From Linnemannia schmuckeri (Eukaryota; Mortierellomycota; Mortierellomycetes; Mortierellales; Mortierellaceae), in contig JANATG010000006.1 in the NCBI GenBank assembly GCA_029449235.1, positions 248,001 to 312,000 of the forward strand: a stretch of 64,000 nt of DNA, written 5' to 3'. Positions 47,950-58,813 of the stretch are shown in pieces. Both the position numbers and the translations under genes were made by a program. The notes under the pieces were generated by a model, which worked only from the letters and a program-made list of their open reading frames with translations, did no database searches and was not told the DNA's origin. The number at the start of each line of letters is the position of its first letter. Positions within the stretch are counted from its first letter, which is position 1.

Positions 47950-48370
47950 CACCACTTCCCCACCCATCATCCCGTTGATTCCACGATGAAGGACTCATTT
48001 TTCAAGTGAAAAAAAAGGCAGTTGACCGCTGCTACTGCCTCAAATACACCCCCAGCTACAGTCACAAAGGCCAATGGTTAGGGCTGTAGCCAAGAGCTTT
48101 TAACAGCGCCTACTCCCATCTTGACAGAGTCCACAGTGCACGGTCAAAGTTGCCAAGTGGGGTCTCCGTCCGTCAAAGAGTAGGACCCTGCTCTCAAGAA
48201 CTCGACTACGCTTAACAGGAGCACATTGGCACTTTTTGCAAGGACAAAAAAGCGATGACCACCCGGCTATCCTTGTAATCCGTAACCGGCATCGATGCGC
48301 TGAAACTATACCTCCACCGCGTATGCAACGGTCCATTCGAGGGAGTTGTGAATGAGATAGATGACAGCAT
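47950..48370. repeat. Diverged tandem repeat, copy 1
   Basis: This matches copy 2 (about 48525-48960) along its length with an offset of about 570 bp. Shared blocks include CCACCCATCATCCC, GCAGTTGACCGCTGCTACTG, GGTTGCCAAGTGGGGTCTC-like sequence, CTTGTAATCC and ACTTCCCTTTT. Identity is clearly imperfect, by eye roughly 70-80%. The minus strand has a frame (48100-48336) with RPHLATLTVHCGL, whose counterpart in copy 2 is RPHLATLTVLCGL. The origin is unknown: a decayed gene duplicate, a transposon remnant or a noncoding unit. Confidence 0.7.
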
Positions 48371-48524
48371 TAATGCACTTCCCTTTTACTAGACGAGGAG
48401 ACCGAGTAAAGGCGTGTCTACAGACACTACGTGGTGCTTTTTTGGGTCGAAAAAAAAGTGAAAAAAAAGGTGTTAGAGAGCCGACTCTACAAGAAGTACA
48501 CGAGTTGTATCTAATCCCGTCCCA

Positions 48525-48960
48525 ACACCCCCACCCATCATCCCATTGCTTTCCACAGCGGAGAGACAAAGACAAATTAGTCAAAGGCAGTTGACCGCTG
48601 CTACTGCTGCAGATACACCCCCCAGTTACAGTCACAAGGCCAGTGGTTAGGAGTGCTGCATGCAACAAGAGTCCCCGAAAGCGCTTGTTCCCATCAAGCC
48701 AAAGTCCACAGAGCACGGTCAAGGTTGCCAAGTGGGGTCTCTGATTATCAAAAGAACAGGACCCTGCTTTCAAAGTCTCTGAGATGCCTCACAGGTACAA
48801 CGCTACTCTTACCAAAAGGGCAAGAGTAAGGGCCACACGGATATTCTTGTAATCCCCAACTGAATCGATGCACTAAAACAATACCCCCACAGAGTTGGCA
48901 CCAGTCCAAGTGAGAGAGTTGGGAGGGGTAGAAGTGAACATCACGATACTTCCCTTTTCG
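48525..48960. repeat. Diverged tandem repeat, copy 2
   Basis: This is the second unit of the tandem duplication described for copy 1. Its minus-strand frame is interrupted: the part reading ESRVLFF and the part reading RPHLATLTVLCGL lie in different frames, whereas copy 1 reads through. Minus-strand frames entering each unit from the right also stop at matching places (48306 and 48873). Similarity may extend weakly further right to about 49100. No known element is recognised. Confidence 0.7.
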
Positions 48961-49575
48961 ACTTGGCCATGTGGGCGACAATTCTTGGAATAGGCGATGA
49001 TTCCATTTGTCTGTCGGAGCGATGCAGTGCTTTTAGTTTCATCAGGGAGCCCAGCGATGTTCGTTTGGGTGGGGAAACAGTTCCGAGTATTGAATAAGAT
49101 AAGCTGAATGAGGTAGGGGAAGGTTGTTGGCGATGGTGCCCTGATGCTCGCGTGATAAACTGGGTGGGTTGATAGAAAGGATGAATCATAAAACGATCGC
49201 CAGACTTTTGTGGAAGATAATGACGTCATCAATTTCCAATTTTATGATAGGCCGTAATCAACGACGATGATGTTACCTGACGGACAAGACCCCTAGAGCT
49301 TGGGACAACATCCACTACTGATATAGACGTCCGTTCCAACACCATCGCCAACTCGAACGACGCGTTTTGCTGCCATCGTCGTGGAGAAAGATAACTTCAT
49401 TAAACGACCATTGTCTTTCAAACCCAGTATTCGTTCTCCTCTGAGCCAGCGAGGACTGCTTTGTGGGGCATTTGAGAGCAATTGTGGTGGTCAGTGCATA
49501 TTTATTCAAAGAGAATGCTGCTCCAGACTCGACTCCTCCTCCTTAACCTTAGCTGCCACTCTCTAGTCTTGCACT

Positions 49576-52042
49576 ATGGATCCAAGAAACGCCCTTGTTC
49601 AGGTATGTCGTCTCATAACGTTTCCCTTGTTATACGCCGCTACTCAAAAGTCGAAGGTGTGGGTGAAAGAAGTCCTTAGGCATTCGATGTTGGTTCATGC
49701 ACTGGTGTCTTCCATTCGCGTTCGACGCGAATGAGTATAATTGGCAGGAACATTTAAAAGTTGTTCAGTCGCGGCTCAGATAATTTCAATAATGGCGCTG
49801 AGGTAATACCATAAAAGGATCCGCTCCTGTAGCATGGTAATGATATCTTCGGGTTCCTGACCCTGAGTGACGCGCCAAGGTCATGGGGTGACTGATGGGT
49901 CATTCCTATATTATTTTCCAATTCTTTTCGCCCTTATTGTAGCATGCGTACCCTTTCGGGTGTAGACTTGTGTAGAACCGATGGCATTGGTTGGCCCTAA
50001 CGCGTTCAAATTGAAAGAGGAGACACTTTAGTAACGATTTCTTTTTTTTTTTTTTTTTTTTTTATTTATTTTATTTTTTTTATTGTTACTCAAACATAGC
50101 GTCGCTTTCTTGCGAAACAGAATCCTGAAAATATCTATCATGGCGAGAACAGGTACGAGTGCAAGGAACCACTTGGAGGAGTAAGTACCGCTTTCCTAAT
50201 TTTCCGCACCGCATGTCCCCAAAGATTCTATGGGAACCAAAATAGTAATATATGAATCGAAATACATAATAGGGAGCGAATGGCAAATGTTATCGGGCAT
50301 TATTGAATGGTCAAGAAGTCGCGCTCAAGATTGCATACTGTCGACCAACGGACAAGAAGGCAATTATCACGTTCAAGACCGAGCTCGGTGTCCTCAAGAT
50401 TGTCCAACATAGTCACATCGTCAAGTATTTGGACGACTTCGAGGTTCAAGACCTAAAAATCATTGTGCTTGAACTTTGCTCAGGAGGGGTAAGCAGTCTC
50501 GTTTGGTCAATCAGACGCGTCTTGGAGCAGTGAATAATACACATTCTAAATAATTATCGACTTACAATGTTTTGTAGAGTTTACAAGGAAAAGTATTGGA
50601 GTACTGGAAGAAACATGGCCATCTTGGGTTGCCAGAAAAGGACGTTGCCAGATGGCTGGGGCATGTCATGGACGCACTCACCTATCTGCACGAGGAAATG
50701 CGATTAGTTCACAGAGATGTGAAGCCAGAGAACATGGTTGTCACTTCCACAGGACTAGCCAAGATGTGTGACTTTGGTTACACGTTCCATCTTGACACGG
50801 GCTTGAATAAGTACGTTTATGCGATTCTTTTGTACCATCGACGTACTGTTCAGTACCCCCCTCTTTTTAACTAAAGTTCAACTTATCGCCTCACTTTTGC
50901 AATCTCTAGCCTGCCATGGGGAACTCCCGGATACATGGCCCCAGAACTGCTGAATGGCAAGGAATATGACAATGCAATCGATGTATTCTCTTTTGGCGCC
51001 TCCATGTTTTTCCTACTCTTTGGTCGCTGCTTGAAAGAAGAGGATCTACCGATGACGAGTCTTAAGGAAATCTCTGCTTCTGCAATGGCGGTGTTAAAAG
51101 ACACCTTGCAGTCCCAGCCAGGTGAGGAAGCCTAACAATATTTATAAACAAAGTCAATTACGCAACCATGGTTAACTAACATTCGTTACCTTCATTCTCC
51201 TCGAGCAAATAGACGAACGTCCATCTTTTCTGAAGCTAAAGGAGTACGATTTTTTCTCGCGGTATCAAAAGGAACAGACAGGGAAAAGGGCCGCCGAGAG
51301 GGATAATGAATATGACGTTGAGGAGCACCCGGCAAAACGCACCACAGTCGCGACCGCTTCCGCTGAGCAAAGGCCATCTTCACCGCCAGGCACCTTCAAC
51401 GTCTGCAATTCGTCCTCTTCTGGTTCACCCTCTTCAGGTTCGCCCTCTTCGGGAACGTCCAAGCATACAGATGAGCTGCCTGCTGGCGCATGCGCCGGAA
51501 AGCATCTTCCTGTACAGCGTCGACCTGTGATCGTGGTACCACCTCTCCGCGCACATGACATCCAAGAGGATTCGGATATCACAACAAACAACAGTGAGCC
51601 CGACACGGAGACTGATGAGCAGAGTACCAGCGCGCCACAAGGTGACGAGCACATTCCTATGGTTACGAGCTCCCAGCTCGCTGACTCCACATCGACATCA
51701 TCCTCGCTGACTCCCAGGCCCGTTGCCAACGCCCCGCAGGCATTGTCACCTGCGCCCACTCCCGGCCAACCAGTCGAGTCGGGCCCCGCTTCGGAGACGT
51801 CTGAAGACTCGTTATCTACCACCAGCTCAGGTTGTCCTCCCACCCTTGTGATCGCATCTGCTCCTAACGAGATCAATCAGACCCAAACTACAGTCCGCCA
51901 GTCCGATGCCGCATCCAACAAGACTGGTAGCGCTTCAGGTCGTTCCGAGAGCAAGGACCGAGCCTGGCTCGAGATTGGTGGTCTGAAGTCTGGTGAATTC
52001 CTTAAAGACTTGCCATTGCCCTTTGAGAGCAACAGCCAGTGA
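49576..52042 (+). CDS. Serine/threonine protein kinase, family unclear
   Basis: Six exons (49576-49602, 50100-50180, 50273-50488, 50578-50810, 50910-51121, 51213-52042) give 532 aa. The catalytic domain spans about residues 28-275. The glycine loop LGGGANGKCYRA crosses an intron, VALKIAY holds the ATP lysine, HRDVKPEN is the catalytic loop, CDFGY the metal site, and WGTPGYMAPE the activation-segment end. The C-lobe is compact: between FGASMFFLLFGR and DERPSF there are only about 35 residues, so the substrate-binding part is reduced. The C-terminal ~250 residues are disordered Ser/Thr/Pro-rich sequence ending in a conserved-looking WLEIGGLKSGEFLKDLP. It is an active kinase by motif. Family, partner and pathway are unknown. 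Exon 1 is short and its join to exon 2 is the least certain part. Confidence 0.8.
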
Positions 52043-52678
52043 AACCCTGTTTTCACTGCGTTCCCTGTGTAATGCGCTTTTATCTTTTCTTTCTTTTTCA
52101 TTCCATTTTATGCTTTTTTCCTCTTGTAGAATAGTGTACACTTTCTTCCCCTTCCACCCTCTATTGCAATTTAATAACATTATGTATGCTTGACGTGGCG
52201 CTTACAAGCGCCCCACATACCAAATCAAGTTTTCATGCATGATTTGAAAACGGCTTTAAGCGACCCAGTTATGCGAAAGCGGACAAGGGGGAAATGGCAT
52301 GTATGTGAGGAGTTGAAGAGGAGTGTAAAAGGAGGTGTGAGAAAAGGTGGTAGGGCTCAGTCGAAGAGAAAAGGCGCTTGGAAGGAAGCCATAGTGCTGG
52401 TAAGTGGAAGGTAACTGAGAGGTGGTGGTGGTGAAGGAAAGGTGCAAGGCGCGTGAAGAATAAAAATGAGTAAAGTGTTATGTTTGTGGAAAAAGGAATA
52501 TATATCACGTACAGCGTCTGTAGTGCGGTGGGTGTATACGTCAATTTAAATTCTTGTTGCGCCACGCGAGACCCTGACACTTCGTCCAGCCAACCATCTG
52601 TTCCTCCTCAACCCATTCTCGTGCACCCACCATTCAGTATTCATAGCCTTTCAGCTCGGCATTCCAGTCACAACAACA
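52043..52678. other. Spacer between kinase and tepsin-like genes
   Basis: No gene is supported. The left part is the 3' flank of the kinase gene. The right ~200 bases, CT- and CA-rich, are the likely promoter and leader of the tepsin-like gene. Confidence 0.5.
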
Positions 52679-55035
52679 ATGAACCAACTAGCGGAATCCA
52701 CAAGGGCAACCATCAACTCTCTCAAGGCCCATGCCCTCCTCTCCAAGGCCCTCGCCAATGACCCCAAACCAACTCCTGGCTACCTTTTCCCTGAAATCGC
52801 ACGTACGACACCTGCATTAATTGGTGGTTCCGCCTATATTATTTCCTTGGAACGAAAATAACGAACATACTTGCTTCACGCGTTTCTTTCGGTAGGCCTG
52901 ACACAGTCACCAGGGACCTGTACTGCAGTTCTCTCCCAGCTCCTGAAAGTAATTACCCCAACCGGATACTCCGCCTCCTCTGCCACTACATCCTCGACGT
53001 TTATTGGGCAAAGCAACTCCGCAATACCAGGAACTGGAGCAACACAGGGTCAGTCATCAACATCATCAGCATACGCGTCCTCCCCGCATGTCATTTTGAA
53101 AGCCCTCAAGATCCTTCGTCAGTTGGCTCAGAGTGGGTCTGTCGAGTTTAGGATTCAGTTGGCAAGGAGCGGAAAGGGACCCTTGTCCGAGGTTGTTGGA
53201 TATCGAGGTGCTTGGGATGAGATTCATGGAGACCGGTTGAACGAGGATATCAGGACCATTGCCGAGGTATATGAAACGCACAACAGAGAATTGTCGTTTA
53301 TGATTGGAAAAAGTAGATTGTAATTGAGAGAAATGTGGCCCTAACACGTTGTTGCCATGCACAAAAATAGGATCTGATCGAGTATATGCACTCAAACCCA
53401 GTTCAGGACCATGAAATACTCGAGGCGCGACAGAAATGGACGGACAGGGAGGCAGCTGTCATGAAGAACAGTACCCAAGGTCTCCCAGGATACGGTAACC
53501 CAGGTAGATACATCAGTCTCTATCGGGCAACCATGACTTTTCATCATCACAGACCTTATTTCTAATTCAGGTTGTAATCCACGAACTCCTTATGGTGTAG
53601 ATTACGAGGACTCGGATAGTGATGAGGATACACGGAGATCAAAGAGTGTTCTTCAGGAAACATCATCAAAGACAAAGACGAAACCCAGTAGGAAGACAGA
53701 GAAAAAAAGAGAAGACGCCGCGTCGCCTCCACTACCCGGATTCGGAAACCCTGAATTTGAACAGCAGAACTCTCAATCAGGTAAACTGCCAAGTATGATT
53801 TATTTAAAATTCGCGTTCCTGCGAGCTGCGGAGTAAATTAGTTACCTGGTATTAATTTACATTCTTCGTTTTCATATGACAGAACCGACGCTGATGTCAA
53901 AGCTGTTCGACAGGATACAGGACTTAACTGCACCTCCACCACCGATAGCAATGCAAGCGGCCTATCGACAGCAGGAGCAACGACGGCAAAAACTTTTTGT
54001 GGGCGAGTACAGTATGCACCATCCCGATCAACACCCCAACAATCCACGGAACACCAAGGACAATGGCGGCATAGTGATGATGGGGACAAATCCGTTTAAA
54101 CGAACGCACAGAGTTCAGGGTCTTGCCGGTGGGAGATGGGCTGACATTACACCAGGAGGGGCTGGGGCTGGGACTGAGCAGGATGTATACGCGACTAATA
54201 GGACGTTTCCAGTACCTCGCGTGGACCACACACAGTTCAGGAATACGACCTCGGCGATGGTCTATAGTCTTGCACAACATATCCAGACCAACTATGTCAG
54301 GACGCAGAGTCAGCAGGAGACGTCGCTGACGGCAGGGGATGACAACGACCATCGGCTTGCAGTTTGGGGAGTTGCTGGAGAAGTGTGTGCGGTAGTGGTT
54401 GAGGGCATCAGGCAGGAGACTCTCATCTCGGTCGAAGAACCTCAACTTTTCAAGTCTGAGGGCGACAATACCAACACGGTGCCAGTACAACCACCAACAG
54501 CAGTACCGGTCATTACTGGTATCTTGCGCGATATGGTTGACTGGCTCGAGCAAGAGACTTGGGAAAGACGGCTTGTAAGTCAGCGTTGTTCGTTTTGTCG
54601 ACAAAGCCCGCATCTTATCGATGGAAGTTGGCGCTTCTTGACTCACATTTCGACATTCATGTTGATATTAGAGATACCTGTTTGTACTGGATGCTCTATT
54701 GGCCCATCGAACGACTCGACCAGAAGTGATCGCCTGCTCCGCATTACCGGTTCTGGTACAGACCCTTACCAGTACACACTGCCAACATGCCTCACAGGGA
54801 TCAGTCAGTACCCTGTCTCGTTACGTAAGTTTGCTCGAGTTTTTACGACCCATGCCTCCACATTTCAAATTTTTCTGTGAGCTTTTTCTAACCAGCACTA
54901 CCATCTTTTCGATAGCTGGCAGAATATATCGATCGTGCACTCCGCCAACCACACCTCCCATCATCCAGACCCAAAGATCCGCCAGTATCAGCCATCACGC
55001 TTCCCGATGTCATGCTCCTGGACATTGGCGCCTAG
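52679..55035 (+). CDS. Tepsin-like ENTH/VHS protein (AP-4 accessory factor)
   Basis: Seven exons (52679-52802, 52896-53266, 53371-53503, 53571-53780, 53883-54574, 54672-54824, 54916-55035) give 600 aa. The N-terminal domain (about 15-180) has the tepsin-type ENTH pattern: PGYLFPEIA, SPGTCTAVLSQLL, HVILKALKILRQL, then GAWDEIHGDRLNEDIRTIAEDLIEYM. Low-complexity sequence follows with CNPRTPYGVDYED. From about 370 to 570 helices reading TTSAMVYSLAQHIQ, AVWGVAGEVCAVVVEGI and RYLFVLDALLAH look like the VHS-like domain. In animals tepsin binds the AP-4 coat at the trans-Golgi network. Finding it here suggests this fungus has AP-4, which I cannot test in this window. Short C-terminal motifs that bind AP-4 in human tepsin were not clearly seen. 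Confidence 0.8.
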
Positions 55036-55058
55036 GCAGATTCTTCCTAGTCCCTGGG

Positions 55059-55064
55059 AATAAA
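55059..55064 (+). terminator. AATAAA polyadenylation signal after the tepsin-like gene
   Basis: AATAAA lies 24 nt after the tepsin-like stop codon. The convergent FIP1 stop is only about 130 nt further, so the two transcripts probably overlap at their 3' ends. Confidence 0.4.
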
Positions 55065-55191
55065 TCGATGAAAATTAAGCCAGGCAGTGTTCTTTTGTGC
55101 CAGAAAATGGTGATTTTATTACATGTGTTGAGAGGGAAAAAAAGATGAACAAGAAATTGTGGGTACAGGAGTAAGTCTGAGTGTATGACAT

Positions 55192-58071
55192 TTAATGGCG
55201 TCCACGCTTGCGCTCGTCGTCTCGGGGCGTCGAACTTGCTCCTCTCTTCCGGCTCATCTCATCTTCGCGATCCCATCGCTCCTAAAGCGTAATCAGAAGA
55301 TACGACAAAGTAAAAAAAACAAAGAAAGACCGGCAATGGTTAGAAATCCTATACGAAACACACTTGAGAAAAACACAAGCAATCTATCCAGTGTCCCCAT
55401 GGAGTTCAGACAGCATAAGGCTAAGAAAAGTACCTTATCCTTGTCGGACTGAGACTTGTCCTTCCCACCACTGCCACTCCCACTTCCGCTCCCACCGCGA
55501 CGGTCGTCATACCGATCAGACCGGTCGCGTTCCGAGGACCGATGGTGATCGCGATCGCCTCTATCGCGATCTCTCGAGTCACCACCACGATCCCGGTCCC
55601 TGTCACTTCGTGAGCTCCTTTCTCTCTCTCGACTACTTCCGCGACCTTCACGACTAGACACACGGCTACTATCACGATCACGATCACGCTCGCGCTCACG
55701 GTCACGATCACCCCTGTCACGATCTCCACGATCGCCACTACCACCACCGGATCGGCTGTCGCGGTGGTAATCGCGGCTGCTCTCACGGTCTTTGGTTTCT
55801 CCACGACTACTACTTCCGCCTCCGTCTCTCGAATCACGCTGGTCACGGTCCATGCTACCTCCTCGAGGGCTGCCGTCTGCATCATCACGCTCATGCTTCG
55901 CCATAGGCGACCCCTGACGACCAAAAGATCCTCCTCCTTGTTGAAAGTTCATACCTTGATTGAATGGAGCTCGTCCTCCAGGGAACCCAGGTCCACCGGC
56001 ATTACCGCCTTGACCTCCTGCTCCTTGACCTGATCCAAAATTGTTGGCTCCATCCCATTGGCTGTTGTTGAAGTTGCCTCCACTTGCTCCTGCAGCCGGT
56101 CCACGAGGGATTTGAGCACCGGCACGGAAGTTGTCAGAAGGAGGACCTCCACGACCACGGCCAGCACCTCCAGCCGCGCCGCCCCCCATCATGCCTCCAC
56201 GCATCCCAGGAGCGTTACCTCCACGTCCAGCCCCGCCTCCAAACCCACCAGGCCCAGGCCGGTTGAATCCACCATCACCGCCGAAATGAGGTGGTCGACC
56301 ACCCTGCTGGAAATCACCGCCCTGGAAAGAATCATCGTCATCTCCGCCGTTAGGACCAATGCTTCCATTTCGCTGAAAGTTCGGGCTCCTGTCATTCTGT
56401 CCTTCAAAGTCGCCCCGTCCAGCACCGCCAGGCCCTCCAGGGCCACCTTGAGGATTATTAGGCAGAGTGAAGCGGTTACCACGACCGGCACCGTTGCCGC
56501 CAGGAGGACCTCCACGCTGCTGGTTCATTGGGTTCATCATGTTGGGCATGCCTCCCATGTTCATACCCATTGGCATTCCTGGGCGCATCATATTAGGCAT
56601 TCCAGGCATACCACCCATACCCATTCCTGGTGGCATTCCTGGCATCATACCGGGCATACCAGGCATACCAGGGATCATTCCTGGCATTCCTGGCATTCCC
56701 GGTATTCCTGGTACGCCCATCCTCAGCTCTGGCGGTAAATCCATCAACAGACTGGGGTCCATGTCAAAGCCCTATCATATCAGATCGGGATGTGTGCGTC
56801 AGCAAATATTCATTTTTGGACGATATAAAAAATACGGCGGCCTTGCCAAAAAAAAAAAAATCAAATAGACATCAAAGTTTACCTTGACACCGGCAAAGGG
56901 GTTGTCGCGCATCATTTTCTGCTTGTGGCAGTAAGCCCTCCAGATGTTCTCGTTAAATCCATAGTTGAAGTAGTCCGTCAAATCAGCACCGGGTTTGCGC
57001 CAGGGTTTGTCCTCGGCGCCATCCAGATCCACATCAAAGATCTCGACGCCGTCTATTGTTCCGACTGCATTGATGTCAACACCGCCGGGTTTTGTTGCTG
57101 GGATTACATCGACTGTGCCGTCGGCCTTTGTCACTGTCGTCGTTCCTGATTTGGCGGGTGTTGTTGCTTTGATGTTCACAACTGTCTGTCTAATCATATG
57201 AATAAGAGATTCAGGTGATCAAAGGTGAGCATGCACAGTTCATTCTTTGCAGTCCAACTTGAGATAATATTGAGAGAGGATACGCAACCATATTAACAGT
57301 GGATTACTTTGAAGACCCAGCTGCTTCCCTGCTATCTTCGTTATCCATGACAATTTCAATATCCTAAAACATTCACAGCGATGGACTCTAAATAATCAGT
57401 AACCAAATTACACAGAGTAGACGCTCTATTCAGCATCAATAACGAAAACAAAAGAAAAATAGTCAAAGTAACAAAACTTACGGATTCACTGTCTTCGTCC
57501 TCTTCATCGTCCTCTTCCTCGTCTGACCCTTCATCCTCATCATCCTCGCCACCCTCGCCATCGGCTTCGTCATCGTCATCGCCTCTAGCAGTCTTGGTCG
57601 TGGCATCTGATGCATCCTGAGTAGCGCCTGTCGTTCCTGATGTGACTCTGACCTCTGTTGATCTAGTTGTAACAATAGTGTAGAGGTAAAGAACATAGAA
57701 GTCATTGGGATTTGCCAGACGATGAGGACTGTAACAGTAACGAGAACGTAATTTCATCAGTCAAAGCTGGTCTCCTGAATCCATGAAGAGTGACATACTT
57801 GGATCCACCTTCGCCGCCGTAGAGATCGAACGCATCGCTGTCCTGGCCTACATAATCAAAGAAGCGCAACAGATTGCTTCTGTTAGGTCCCGTTGCAACA
57901 CACACACACAAAGAAGGGTTATCTGACAAAGTTCATATTGAACACGAAAAAGAGAAAAGGTTGAATGTTCCCGCAGGGTATGGGATTACCGGCTGTTGTA
58001 GGAGCAGGGGCGTTGGTGGCGGGTTCAGACGAGCCATACAAGAACTCGTCATCGTCGTCTATGTGCGACAT
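55192..58071 (-). CDS. FIP1: Pre-mRNA polyadenylation factor Fip1
   Basis: Seven exons (58071-57990, 57847-57799, 57662-57482, 57363-57308, 57189-56883, 56771-55434, 55281-55192) give 700 aa. An acidic N-terminus (MSHIDDDDEFLYG) is followed by a long Asp/Glu stretch. The diagnostic Fip1 motif is at about 184-213 (KPWRKPGADLTDYFNYG, NIWRAYCHKQ). The rest is disordered: PGMPGM-type repeats, Gly/Gln/Asn-rich sequence, then an RD/RE/RS-dipeptide tail as in animal and plant Fip1, which yeast Fip1 lacks. Fip1 tethers poly(A) polymerase to the cleavage and polyadenylation factor through the acidic and Fip1-motif regions. Exon 3 has an alternative in-frame acceptor at 57732, which would add 23 residues; I chose 57662 because the extra stretch looks intronic. 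Confidence 0.93.
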
Positions 58072-58813
58072 AGTTGCTGGTTGTTTTTTCTTCCTTGATC
58101 AATAGACACTGAGGTTGTGTAATGTTCGTGCTTTCGAATTAAAGCTCCTGTTCAGACAATGGAAGGGTACGAGCGGTATTGTTTCCAGTGTTCCTGTGCT
58201 CCTGATGTGCTTGTAAGTTGATGCAAGTCCGAGTGCGGAGGATGGTGGCAGGCAGGATGAATGGAGGCGGGGTTATTTAATAAAGAAGAGGGAACAAGAA
58301 GAGAGGGTGTGCCGGTGTGCTTTGTTGGATGCGCGTAAACGTTTGTGCCTCCCTTCCCCCCCCCCCCCCCCCCTCTCCTCCTTCGACGAAACTGAAAACT
58401 GATTAGTTGACTAAGCCACCATATCTTTTATCTTCTCAAAAAATTAAATTTGTCTAAGAGGCTGATTCATAGAATAGTTCCAACCTTTCAACACAGTCAA
58501 TTGGACTTCACTAGGGATCTACCATGATTTTTTTGTAGTTCACACAAACATCGTTGGGTTTGGTAGACTCTGATGAGCAAACCAGGCAACTTGCGCCCCT
58601 TACTCTACTATCGACTCGTTTTATCCTTTTCTCTCCTTTCTTATCACACATAAACATCCAGCGCAATGTTGAACAACGACCGAAGAAGGAACGGGCAAAA
58701 ACAAACGCGTCAGTTGGTATGCAAAAAAAAAAAAAAATCTATGATCTATCTATGAAAGGTCCTTCATTCATCCTTTTCTCGTCTTTTTGATAAAACTATC
58801 CACTTTTACCTCC
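58072..58813. other. Intergenic region with C18 run
   Basis: No gene is supported. The left part is the FIP1 promoter. A run of 18 C lies at 58356-58373. The right part is the 3' flank of the sphingomyelinase-type gene. Confidence 0.55.

Noticed and set aside
48000..49000. CRISPR-like or short tandem array
   Set aside because: There are only two long diverged units, without regular short repeats and spacers, and the genome is eukaryotic.
48306..49232. Minus-strand frames in the tandem repeat as functional genes
   Set aside because: The frames lack good starts or splice joins, copy 2 is frame-broken, and no domain is seen. They are kept as repeat features only.
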